This document shows positions 52,611 through 59,968 of a DNA stretch of 64,000 nt, one piece after another. The notes beneath the pieces were generated by a model that saw only the letters and a list, made by a program, of their open reading frames with translations, did no database searches and was not told the DNA's origin. The stretch spans positions 62,001-126,000 of the forward strand of contig JACRLR010000040.1 of the NCBI GenBank assembly GCA_016219645.1. Reading direction: 5' to 3'. How positions within the stretch are numbered: the first letter of the stretch is position 1; every line of letters starts with the position of its first letter. This stretch comes from Nitrospirota bacterium (GTDB taxonomy: Bacteria; Nitrospirota; Nitrospiria; Nitrospirales; Nitrospiraceae). Position numbers and translations under genes: made by a program.

Positions 52611-52699
52611 CAACAATGTTTAGACGGATCCGCGTAAGAGCTGGACCCGACCATTTCTGTCCGTATAACACGCCCCTACTGTTCGTGAAGAATATGCCA
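52611..52699. promoter_or_regulatory. Conserved upstream segment of cassette, copy 2
   Basis: On the minus strand it reads ATATTCTTCACGAACAGTAG, GTGTTATACGGACAGAAATG and GGATCCGTCTAAACATTG. It matches 51799-51888 in order and spacing. TTCACG, 16 bases and TATACG could serve as a promoter for the gene at 52592. The GGATCCG-containing arm forms an inverted repeat with CCGTATAACAC. Confidence 0.5.
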
Positions 52700-52752
52700 T
52701 GCTCGTTGCCGTTTCAATGAGTTGCGACGGTAGGACCATTTATCACGGATTC

Positions 52753-52891
52753 TTATGCGGATCGGCGTAAGCCCCCCTTCTGATAGCGGTCGGTCGTGTA
52801 CTTCTGCTCTGGGTCGAAAGCGGCCATCGCCTCGGTGACCGGCACGGAAACGGATGGTTCCGCAGGGCTATTCGCGGCAGGTGAAAACACG
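52753..52891 (-). CDS. Possible 45-residue protein
   Basis: A minus-strand frame with GTG start reads FSPAANSPAEPSVSVPVTEA then MAAFDPEQKYTTDRYQKGG and ends LRRSA before TAA. The composition looks protein-like, but the start lies within the terminator of the upstream gene, so it may be a remnant. It is too short to judge. Confidence 0.3.
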
Positions 52892-52912
52892 CCGGCGTTG
52901 CGCCACCGGCGT
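52884..52912 (-). terminator. Rho-independent terminator of the 52913 gene
   Basis: On the minus strand ACGCCGG and CCGGCGT form a stem of seven pairs around a ten-base loop, followed by TTTTC. It starts directly after the stop codon. Confidence 0.7.
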
Positions 52913-53635
52913 TCAGTCTTCCACGCCCACGCCGATCACGATGAGCACCGCATAGTCCTGCTTCGTGCAGCCCGCGACCGGAGGCATCGCTCCACCTGGC
53001 GCAACTGGAAACGCCGTCTTCTGCGCGTTGGCCGGTGAGCACGACCCACCAACCGCCGCCGGTGTATAGCGCGCGGAGCGGCAGGCCAGATGCGTCACGT
53101 CATAGAGCGTCGCGCCTTTATCGAGCTCCCAGCGCCTGTCGCCATTCCTGTCGGCGGGATGAATGGTCAACACAGCCGTCACGTCGCGGTTACCCGTGAC
53201 CATGTATTTGCCGGGAGGGAGCGGAAAGGTCGGCTGCTCCATAATCAAGCCGTGTTCTTCCAGCCACCAGTCCGTGCCATCAAATTTCCAGCGCGCCGGG
53301 GCGACGCCACCAGCATCCTTCAACCGTTTATAGCTGTTCAGCTCGACGCCCCGAGGACCCGGGTCCAGAGGCCACAGACCCCAGGATTGCGCGCCGCTTC
53401 CGGAGGTCGCACCTGGATCGCCCAACGCCGCGATGAACTGCGTCGATATGCGCTGGAACTTCGTCTGACCTCCGCCTGCGGCGTGAACCGGTTGAGCCAC
53501 GGCGGCTATCGTCACCAGCAACGCCGTCGCAAGGCATGCGCGGCGAATGAGGCCCTGCGTTCTCCTCGTGAGCGCCAACAGGGCCCCTCGCGGTACATGG
53601 GTTCGCACCCCGATCGTTCTGAGTTCTGAAATCAT
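52913..53635 (-). CDS. Exported protein of unknown function
   Basis: A 240-residue protein with an extended N-terminus and a signal peptide (LIRRACLATALLVTIAAVAQPVHA, cleaved near residue 52). The mature part has TKFQRISTQFIAALGDPGA, SWGLWPLDPGPRGVELNSY, WKFDGTDWWLEEHGLIMEQP and PPGKYMVTGNRDVTAVLTI. Three cysteines lie in the last third. Not recognised. The ATG at 53635 is preceded by GAGAG; an in-frame later start is possible. A terminator follows at once. Confidence 0.7.
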   Translation of the reverse strand: MISELRTIGVRTHVPRGALLALTRRTQGLIRRACLATALLVTIAAVAQPVHAAGGGQTKFQRISTQFIAALGDPGATSGSGAQSWGLWPLDPGPRGVELNSYKRLKDAGGVAPARWKFDGTDWWLEEHGLIMEQPTFPLPPGKYMVTGNRDVTAVLTIHPADRNGDRRWELDKGATLYDVTHLACRSARYTPAAVGGSCSPANAQKTAFPVAPGGAMPPVAGCTKQDYAVLIVIGVGVED

Positions 53636-53704
53636 CTCTCGACGTTCCTTTCAGAACTGGTCAGCAACAACTCGATCACCGCCGTGTCCTTATACGTTTC
53701 ACGT

Positions 53705-54346
53705 TTAACGTCTTTCATAGAACAACTCCAGCGCGGCCGAGAAGCCCTTCATCCGTCCCTGGCGAAACACCTCTTCCAGCCGACCTCGTATAAACCTCAC
53801 GCCACTCTCATCGCCCCGTTTCGCCACGCCTTGGGACAGCAGCATCTCCGTCGCCACTTCAAGGAGCCGCTCCTTGCGTCCCTCCATCTCAGCGGTCGCC
53901 AGCTCCTCCATCACCTCCGATGCCCGCTCCCGAATGATCTCTTCTTTAAATGTATCGTACCCTTGATCCGCCACGGTTCGCTCGCGAATCACGGCGAGTT
54001 CTGCCTTGACCCGCTTCACATCTTTCATCAAGACTGCGAACACTTCCTTGCGCCCCTCATCGAACAGTTTCTGCTCCATCTCGTCGACAATGACGGCTGG
54101 ATCGGCTGCTTCATCCCGCTCAGTTTCATCTCCCCAAGTGAGCCGGTCATAGGTCCGCCGTTTGTCCGGATCGCCGACGACCTCGTAAGCTGCATTCAGT
54201 TCACGGATTTTCGCTTCGGCCTGAGCGCTATCGGGGTTACGGTCAGGATGGTGCTGAAAGACCAGCTTCCGGTAGGCCTTCTTGATTGCGTCGTCGGACG
54301 CATCGCGCGAGACCCCCAGCACCCGGTAGAAATCGATACGTCCCAT
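53705..54346 (-). CDS. J-domain co-chaperone-like protein
   Basis: A 213-residue protein. The N-terminal 70 residues are a J domain ([24 protein letters not shown] in [11 protein letters not shown]). The rest is helical and highly charged ([34 protein letters not shown]), without a zinc finger or the DnaJ C-terminal fold. It is thus a truncated DnaJ-type protein that would deliver unknown clients to Hsp70. The region just before its end carries a CGTTTCACGTTTAACG simple repeat. Confidence 0.88.
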   Translation of the reverse strand: MGRIDFYRVLGVSRDASDDAIKKAYRKLVFQHHPDRNPDSAQAEAKIRELNAAYEVVGDPDKRRTYDRLTWGDETERDEAADPAVIVDEMEQKLFDEGRKEVFAVLMKDVKRVKAELAVIRERTVADQGYDTFKEEIIRERASEVMEELATAEMEGRKERLLEVATEMLLSQGVAKRGDESGVRFIRGRLEEVFRQGRMKGFSAALELFYERR

Positions 54347-54442
54347 GGCGAGGAACTATAGCATGGGGCTTCGAAGGGCTTCACCTTGACTCCTCATTCG
54401 AACAACTCTCGCCTGACGCTGCCACGGAACGGTCCACGACCC

Positions 54443-54474
54443 TTGACATCCCGGCAAAAGGGCTTATCTATATA
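54443..54474 (+). promoter_or_regulatory. Sigma-70-type promoter, possibly for a leaderless mRNA
   Basis: TTGACA at 54443-54448 is followed at 16-18 bases by TATCTATATA. The expected transcription start is 5-8 bases after that, which coincides with the ATG at 54478. No ribosome binding site is seen between the box and the start codon. A leaderless transcript is therefore possible. Confidence 0.5.
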
Positions 54475-54477
54475 GCT

Positions 54478-55113
54478 ATGACAAACACACCATCGCCCAA
54501 AGTTCTGACCCATGACGAGAAGAAAGCCGCGGACGCGGCCTTTAGCGGCCGCCCGTTCGATGAGGCCTGGTCTGCCGCAGCCAGAACGGTCTACGACGGT
54601 ATAGTAATGGCCTTGCCTCAGAGGGACGCCACGATTTCCACGCCAAGCGAGCCTCTCCAACCTCAAGAACCTCTCGCCCAGGAGCACGTCGCTGAGCAAG
54701 AGGTGGCAGTAGAGGGGACTGTAATGCCTTCAACCATTCACGACCGGGAAATGGCGATTCAGGCCGGAATCTTGATCGACGTGACGCCGACCGCCTTGCA
54801 ACTCGGTATCACATTCCCTGTCACGATTACGCGGCCGCTCTGGGAGATGGGAATTGCCACAACTCAACCACTCCCGGAAGAAGATCAAACCGGACGGTTG
54901 CGCGACATTCTGATGGCGTTTCGTCTGCGCCTGGCCAGCCTGACAACTGTGTCTCCGCTTCTCGACTTTCCGGTTCTGCTGGCCTTGCCGCCAAACAGGG
55001 TTCCACAGCCGGTGCCTTTGTTTGCCCTCATTCAACCGGACCCCGCACACCAGGCGAATGTGACGCTCTTGTTGCCACAGGAAGTGTCGCTATCCATCAG
55101 TTCGCTGAATTAG
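54478..55113 (+). CDS. Hypothetical protein
   Basis: A 211-residue soluble protein. The first 50 residues (LTHDEKKAADAAFSGRPFDEAWSAAARTVYDGIVMAL, in part) are helical. A Pro/Glu/Gln-rich linker follows, and the C-terminal 120 residues are beta-rich with LGITFPVTITRPLWEMGI, FRLRLASLTTVSPLLDFPVLLAL and ANVTLLLPQEVSLSISSL. Not recognised. The start at 54478 is chosen because the conserved-looking promoter ends just before it. The open frame goes on upstream to 54286 but overlaps the dnaJ-like gene in the opposite direction. Confidence 0.65.
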   Translation: MTNTPSPKVLTHDEKKAADAAFSGRPFDEAWSAAARTVYDGIVMALPQRDATISTPSEPLQPQEPLAQEHVAEQEVAVEGTVMPSTIHDREMAIQAGILIDVTPTALQLGITFPVTITRPLWEMGIATTQPLPEEDQTGRLRDILMAFRLRLASLTTVSPLLDFPVLLALPPNRVPQPVPLFALIQPDPAHQANVTLLLPQEVSLSISSLN

Positions 55114-55224
55114 GCAGGATTCTGAAAAAGTCCGCCAGAAGAAGACCGTTGTTTAGTTTATTTGGTTTGTCTCGTTTGTTTGGTTGAACTAGATAGGCCA
55201 GACAGACTGGCCTTGTCCCTGCCT
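55114..55224. repeat. Dispersed palindromic repeat, core type B, copy 2
   Basis: Begins GGCAGGATTCTGAAAAAGTC and CGCCAGAAGAAGACCGTTG, then a T/G-rich core (TTTATTTGGTTTGTCTCG). This is the reverse complement of the core seen at 14378-14499. The right end (CCTTGTCCCTGCCTGC) is less conserved. Confidence 0.8.
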
Positions 55225-55225
55225 G

Positions 55226-56530
55226 CTAACCGAACCGTTTCTTAACAAAAGCGCGCTCCTCCGCCTCGGTTGTGATCACGCCATCGATGCGCGCGCCCAA
55301 TAATTTCCCCAAGATGGTTTTGTACTGCGGTCCTGGTTTCAACCCCATAGACTGAAGATCCCGCCCCGTCAGTGATGACTTGACCGTTCTGCTCTTCGTG
55401 TATGCAACAAGATGTCGTTTCAGCAGAGTTAGCCGCACGTCGTGTCGCATCGCGACTTGCCTTGCGAGAAGCAGCACGAGGGCCTCGTCCGAGAATTCTG
55501 CCAAGAGGCGATACACCTGCGATGGTCGTATCGCCCTTGCATCGGTAAGTCTCTTCCTTGCGCGATCGATCCGCCTTCCTCCGACCGTCACGTTCCTGGC
55601 CTGTTCTCGTGACAGCGCAAGCCGCCGGATCATCGTGGCGACCACGAGTGGGCTGGACTCACCCGACAAGCCCATCAGATACAGGATCGGCCTGTCGATC
55701 GCAGAGTCCTGGAATCGGCTCACCCACCAGGCGAGTGCCTTTGGAACGGCAGTGACCGTTCGCTTCACCTTCGTCGTGTAGCGCAGACGGCGATGGAGGA
55801 AGCGAAGCAATTTCAGCTGCTCTAGTCGCGCAATCGCGCGTACAGGATCTCCCTCGGCGAACAACAACAGGATTTCGTTCCGCAATCGAGGGCCGGAGAG
55901 TCGCTGGATCAAATTTGTAGAGACCGCTTGAGCGAGTAGGCGCGCTGTGGTGCGCTCAAGGTGGAAGCCGAACCGTTGTTCGAACCGGATCGCTCTGAAG
56001 ATGCGCGTGGGATCGTCCAGGAAACTGCCTGCGTGCAGTACACGAATGGTGCGAGCCCGCAGATCGCGTTGCCCTTCGTAGGGATCGAGCACCAGACCGA
56101 ACTGCCGCTGGTTGAGTTGCACCGCGATGGCATTGATCGTGAAATCCCGCCGAGAGAGATCCTCTTTAATCGACGAATGCTGAACCGTCGGCAGGAGGGC
56201 TGGCTGCGCGTAGGACTCTCGCCTAGTCGTCGCGATATCCATCTTGAGGCCATTTGGAAACGTAAGCCGCGCCGTTGCAAACCGCTCAAATACCGCCAGC
56301 CCGGCCCCGTACCGGCTTGCCACCAGCCTCGCGAAGGCGATTCCATCTCCCTCCACAGTAAGATCAAGATCCCAATTCCCCCGCTTCAGCAAGAGATCGC
56401 GCACCACTCCGCCGACAAGATAGACGGACAGGCTTCGCTCGTCTGCGAGCCAGCCGATTTGCCTCAATAGCCGGAGATGGCCCGCAGGCAATCGGTTGAG
56501 TGAAATGACCTGCTTGCTCCGGCTCCTCAT
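55226..56530 (-). CDS. CCA tRNA nucleotidyltransferase/poly(A) polymerase family protein
   Basis: A 434-residue class II nucleotidyltransferase. Motifs are VYLVGGVVRDLLL, NWDLDLTVEG (metal-binding DxD), SRRDFTINAIAV, YEGQRDLRARTIRVLH, and DDPTRIFRAIRFEQRFGF. The C-terminal part is helical. Whether it is the CCA-adding enzyme or poly(A) polymerase cannot be settled from sequence alone. The length of about 430 is within the range of CCA-type enzymes. The start is an ATG at 56530. Confidence 0.88.
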   Translation of the reverse strand: MRSRSKQVISLNRLPAGHLRLLRQIGWLADERSLSVYLVGGVVRDLLLKRGNWDLDLTVEGDGIAFARLVASRYGAGLAVFERFATARLTFPNGLKMDIATTRRESYAQPALLPTVQHSSIKEDLSRRDFTINAIAVQLNQRQFGLVLDPYEGQRDLRARTIRVLHAGSFLDDPTRIFRAIRFEQRFGFHLERTTARLLAQAVSTNLIQRLSGPRLRNEILLLFAEGDPVRAIARLEQLKLLRFLHRRLRYTTKVKRTVTAVPKALAWWVSRFQDSAIDRPILYLMGLSGESSPLVVATMIRRLALSREQARNVTVGGRRIDRARKRLTDARAIRPSQVYRLLAEFSDEALVLLLARQVAMRHDVRLTLLKRHLVAYTKSRTVKSSLTGRDLQSMGLKPGPQYKTILGKLLGARIDGVITTEAEERAFVKKRFG

Positions 56531-56594
56531 GGCGCCATTGTAGCAAGCTCCCCGGAAGTCTGTCTGGTCGGGATGGTCTGACTGAACGAAACGA

Positions 56595-56622
56595 GGGGCT
56601 CACGATTCGGATCGTGAGCCCC
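56595..56622 (-). terminator. Strong bidirectional-looking terminator hairpin
   Basis: GGGGCTCACGAT and ATCGTGAGCCCC form a perfect stem of 12 pairs with loop TCGG. On the minus strand it lies 29 bases after the end of the operon that starts at the sigma factor gene. It is followed there by TCGTTTCGTTC; the plus-strand side is CCTTCTTATC. It separates the operon from the CCA-type gene. Confidence 0.75.
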
Positions 56623-56651
56623 CCTTCTTATCTCCACCGATACGCTTCTCG

Positions 56652-56978
56652 TTACTGATGCCGCTTCCCTTGAACATCGTGCTTCTCTCGGGCAATTTGG
56701 TGCGAGGCGCGATTCTGCGCCTTGTTAATCCTGGCCCGCTCTTTTTTCGTCACGACGCCATCGGCTTTTGCTTTGCCTTCCACCTTGTTGATGTGTCGCT
56801 GCTGCCTGTTTAGCCGGTTGGCTTCCCGCTTATTCAGCTGCCCACTGACAACTCCCTGATCGACCCGCTGTTCCTGATTCGCCTGTCTCTGGTCGATCAC
56901 CGGCGTTTCAGCCTCCGCATAGGCCATTCCGGTCATCAGCAACGCCATTGCAGTGACTGTGAACAATACTCTTTTCAT
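56652..56978 (-). CDS. Small exported basic helical protein
   Basis: A 108-residue protein with signal peptide (LFTVTAMALLMTGMAYA). The mature part is highly charged and helical: IDQRQANQEQRVDQGVVSG, then LNKREANRLNRQQRHINKVE, and VTKKERARINKAQNRASHQI. The two LNKREA and VTKKERARI stretches form an internal two-fold repeat. Similar small secreted proteins occur in many proteobacteria and have no known function. The ATG at 56978 follows CAGGAGG. It is the last gene of the likely operon from 59768. Confidence 0.75.
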   Translation of the reverse strand: MKRVLFTVTAMALLMTGMAYAEAETPVIDQRQANQEQRVDQGVVSGQLNKREANRLNRQQRHINKVEGKAKADGVVTKKERARINKAQNRASHQIAREKHDVQGKRHQ

Positions 56979-57146
56979 CGCGACCTCCTGGTGTGTGATT
57001 ATGATGTCTCCTTGCATCGAGTCACCTGCGATCTCCCAAGACGTGACTAGACGAAGAGCGGCCTGACCCACAGGCTTTCTAGACGACACCAGTACTGTAC
57101 GGGGTTTTTAAGGAAATGAAAGAAAAGAGAAGAATGCGGGTATTAA

Positions 57147-58040
57147 TTAGTGGTCGCGCCCGCCGCCACCACCACCCCCACCACCGTCCGATCGCCCGCC
57201 TCGGTCGTCGCGGGCATCACCACGGTCAGGACGTTCACCGCGATCATCCCGCCCACCGCGATCCGAATCTCTGCCCCGATCTATCCGCTCCCCGCCCCGA
57301 TCCCCGCCGCCGGACCCGCTGTGACCCTGGTCGCGGAACAGCCGATCGCTCCGCTCACCTCTGGAAATCTGATCGCGAACAGACTCCGTGGTGATACGAC
57401 CCTCGCGGAATTCTTGCCCATGCCGTTTCATTTCGCGCGCAAGGTCCGCCAACTCAGACGGACGAAAGCCCTGGCGCATGCCCTCCGCCACAACCGCCGC
57501 GCCGTCTTTCGAAGGGATATGTGCTTCCTTGATCACCGCTAAACTTTTGGCGCCCATCGCCAGCGTGTCTTCGCTCATCCTTTGTCCCTGGTGCTGTCCC
57601 ATTCTCGCCAATTCGCGCACTTCATCGACTGTAGCTCCGCGACCGAGTGCTTCCGCCAACGATTCCATGGCTCGCTGACGGTTACCTTGATCCTGATCGA
57701 CCATCCCCTTCGCCACCGATTCTTGCAACACCTCTTTGGCCGACTCGAAGTTCCCCACCATCTGTTTCAACACCGGATCGATTCGCCTCGGCTCCACACC
57801 CTTCGCCAATCCTTCCTTCAGCTTATTCGCCAACGGCTCGGTCGGAAGGCCTCTATCGCCGGCCTTATTCACCTGTTCCAGCAACCGATTGACCTCTTCC
57901 GCCGAATGCCCCCTTGCCGCACGCAGCCGATCGATCGCCTCACGATCCTGCATCGAAAGCGGTTCTGCCAGGGCCGGAATGGCGGGCAGGCTCAAGGCCA
58001 GGCAGAGAAGCCACACGTGTATGTCGACTCGCTTGCTCAT
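57147..58040 (-). CDS. Exported protein with helical repeats and glycine/arginine/aspartate-rich tail
   Basis: A 297-residue protein. After the signal peptide (VWLLCLALSLPAIPALA) there are helical segments: EAIDRLRAARGHSAEEVNRLLEQV, ANKLKEGLAKGVEPRRIDPVL, MESLAEALGRGATVDEVRELAR, AAVVAEGMRQGFRPSELADLAR (each below in fragment form). These have the regular 35- to 40-residue spacing of alpha-alpha repeats with a GxxP/E pattern. The last 60 residues are almost only G, R and D (ERIDRGRDSDRGGRDDRG), presumably disordered and surface-exposed. It belongs to the sigma/anti-sigma operon. Confidence 0.72.
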   Translation of the reverse strand: MSKRVDIHVWLLCLALSLPAIPALAEPLSMQDREAIDRLRAARGHSAEEVNRLLEQVNKAGDRGLPTEPLANKLKEGLAKGVEPRRIDPVLKQMVGNFESAKEVLQESVAKGMVDQDQGNRQRAMESLAEALGRGATVDEVRELARMGQHQGQRMSEDTLAMGAKSLAVIKEAHIPSKDGAAVVAEGMRQGFRPSELADLAREMKRHGQEFREGRITTESVRDQISRGERSDRLFRDQGHSGSGGGDRGGERIDRGRDSDRGGRDDRGERPDRGDARDDRGGRSDGGGGGGGGGRDH

Positions 58041-58044
58041 AGCC

Positions 58045-58428
58045 TTAGTGGACGATCACAACTCCGTTCGTTTGTCCGAATCCGTCCGTCACAAAATCTT
58101 CAGCCGCGGGAGGCGTCACCCACCTTGTCCCATCAACCAGATACATGAAGGTATATTCTCCAACTTTCAACGGCACATCCACCGACCAGAAACCTGTTCC
58201 ATCCCTCATCTTCATCTTGATTGCCTCTTCGGCCCACCCGTTAAAGGAACCCACCAGCGCCACCTTCTTGGCTTCCGGCGCCAACAGCACGAATCGCACA
58301 CCACCGGCAACAGGCTTCGGCAACTCCGGCTTTTGTATCGTCTTCGCGCAGGCCGACAGACCGACGATCATGTATGCGGCCGTGACGACGCACATGAAGC
58401 GGCTGAAGCATGCGGACAGTGTCACCAT
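58045..58428 (-). CDS. CBM48-like glycogen-binding-domain lipoprotein
   Basis: A 127-residue protein. The N-terminus is FSRFMCVVTAAYMIVGLSAC, a lipobox. The rest is one early-set/CBM48 domain: VRFVLLAPEAKKVALVGSFNGW, FWSVDVPLKVGEYTFMYLVDG, and RWVTPPAAEDFVTDGFG. This domain binds alpha-glucans such as glycogen or starch in other proteins. It is clearly a paralogue of the C-terminal domain of the upstream gene. The start is uncertain (ATG at 58428 or 58395, TTG at 58464). Confidence 0.8.
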   Translation of the reverse strand: MVTLSACFSRFMCVVTAAYMIVGLSACAKTIQKPELPKPVAGGVRFVLLAPEAKKVALVGSFNGWAEEAIKMKMRDGTGFWSVDVPLKVGEYTFMYLVDGTRWVTPPAAEDFVTDGFGQTNGVVIVH

Positions 58429-58481
58429 GCACGAAAGAGTACCCAACAGCCCGATCCGTTGCAAGGGACCGGCTCGGAGGC

Positions 58482-59162
58482 TCAGATGGCGACATCGAGC
58501 ACCGCATTCTGTGCTCCAAATCCATCACCTGCTCCTTCCTCCGCCAAGGGATCGGCGATCCACTGTTTACCGTCAATCACGAACATGTACTGATACCGGC
58601 CCGGCTTCAGGGCGATCGTCGCAGTCCACATACCGCCTTCGGATCGCTCCAACTTGGTCTGGGCAGGATTCCAGCCATTGAAATCTCCGGCGACCGAGAC
58701 AGAACGAGCCTCAGGCTGTAAGAGCACCAGACGCACGTATACCTTCGTCTCTTGCCCACTGCCGAGCGAGACTGTCTGCGCAGGCGTTGCAGCCACCGGT
58801 ACTTCGACGATACGCTCCGGCCTTATCTGCACCAAGGCCCAGACAGCCACGAGGGCGACACAGGCAGTCGCCAGCGCTCCGGTCAAGTTCCATTCCAACG
58901 TGCGGGGTACAGTAAAGAGTTCCGCCATCCGGTCGAAGAACCCCTTCGGCATCTTATCGAGCTTGGCCAGCACCCCTGCGGTAAATTGGCTCGACGGTGC
59001 GATCTTGGGAAGCCGTGCTGCCTCCGACAGGACCATTTCAAGATTCAACCACTGTCGGCGCAACCGGGGATCAGCATCGACGGTTTCGAGGAACCGTACT
59101 CGCTCCTCGGGCGCCAAATCCTGATCGAGAAACCGTTGTATCAAGAGATCCTGGTCATCCAT
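58482..59162 (-). CDS. Anti-sigma-like membrane protein with CBM48-type domain
   Basis: A 226-residue protein in three parts. Residues 1-85 form an acidic helical region (MDDQDLLIQRFLDQDLAPEER), as in anti-sigma factors. A transmembrane segment lies at about 95-112 (LTGALATACVALVAVWALV). The periplasmic part (residues 140-226) is a CBM48 early-set domain: VYVRLVLLQPEARSVSVAGDF, NGWNPAQTKLERSEG, TATIALKPGRYQYMFVIDGKQW. It begins 3 bases after the stop of the sigma factor gene, the usual arrangement for a sigma/anti-sigma pair. The outer domain may bind a glucan as a signal. Confidence 0.82.
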   Translation of the reverse strand: MDDQDLLIQRFLDQDLAPEERVRFLETVDADPRLRRQWLNLEMVLSEAARLPKIAPSSQFTAGVLAKLDKMPKGFFDRMAELFTVPRTLEWNLTGALATACVALVAVWALVQIRPERIVEVPVAATPAQTVSLGSGQETKVYVRLVLLQPEARSVSVAGDFNGWNPAQTKLERSEGGMWTATIALKPGRYQYMFVIDGKQWIADPLAEEGAGDGFGAQNAVLDVAI

Positions 59163-59165
59163 AGA

Positions 59166-59768
59166 TCACCTCGCCACAGGAGGCCGACTGTCGTTGAACT
59201 CCGCCAACTCGCGGCTCAATTGCACCCGCCCCTTGTAGACCCGCATCTTCAATGTATCCCCGTTTACCCCAAGAATCTCTTCCATCTCTTCGTAACTGAG
59301 TCCTTCGACGTGCTTTAAGATAAATGCCTCCCGGTAGAGGGGCGGCAACCGCTGGATTGCCCGGTCCAGATGATCAGCCACCTGCTGCTGCGAAAGAATC
59401 CGCTCCGGGGTCCTGGCCTCCACTACCTGCTTATCCGCCACCGTGTCCACCTCGACATCGAGCTGCTCAGGCCGTTTGGCACGGAGCCAATCTTTACACT
59501 TGTTCGCCGCAATCCGATAGAGCCAGGTCGAAAACTTCGCATCGGCTCGAAATGTCGGAAGGGCCTTGAATGCCGCGATGAAAGTCTCTTGCGCAAGATC
59601 CTCCGCATCGGTCCGATTCCCCACCATCCGATAGGCCAGATTAATCGTCACAGTGGCATAACGATCGACCAGCTGCCCAAAGGCTTCGTGATCCTGTTTC
59701 AGGCTGCGGGCGATGAGTCTGGCCTCATCAACCCCTCCCTGTGGCTCAAGCGGCATACCCACCATCAT
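59166..59768 (-). CDS. ECF RNA polymerase sigma factor
   Basis: A 200-residue sigma factor. Region 2 shows HEAFGQLVDRYATVTINLAYRMVG, AEDLAQETFIAAFKALPTFR and FSTWLYRIAANKCKDWLR (in part). Region 4 has LPPLYREAFILKHVEGLSYEEM and LGVNGDTLKMRVYKGRVQL. The first of two tandem ATGs at 59768/59765 is chosen; an ATG at 59756 has GGTGGG near it. The anti-sigma gene follows with a 3-base gap. The promoters it reads are unknown. Confidence 0.92.
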   Translation of the reverse strand: MMVGMPLEPQGGVDEARLIARSLKQDHEAFGQLVDRYATVTINLAYRMVGNRTDAEDLAQETFIAAFKALPTFRADAKFSTWLYRIAANKCKDWLRAKRPEQLDVEVDTVADKQVVEARTPERILSQQQVADHLDRAIQRLPPLYREAFILKHVEGLSYEEMEEILGVNGDTLKMRVYKGRVQLSRELAEFNDSRPPVAR

Positions 59769-59968
59769 ATATAGACCAGGCCGCTCAGAACCCTTCAACA
59801 CTTCTACTGAATATGACGAGCGACCGGCCGATTCGTAAACAGGCGGCTTCTACTGACCTATCAAGGCGTCAGATGTCGCCAAAACATCAATGCTTTCAAC
59901 TACAAAGATTTTTTCGAGGAGCGCCATTCTATATTGCGCGCAAGACTGGCGGGATGCTTTGTGTCTAC

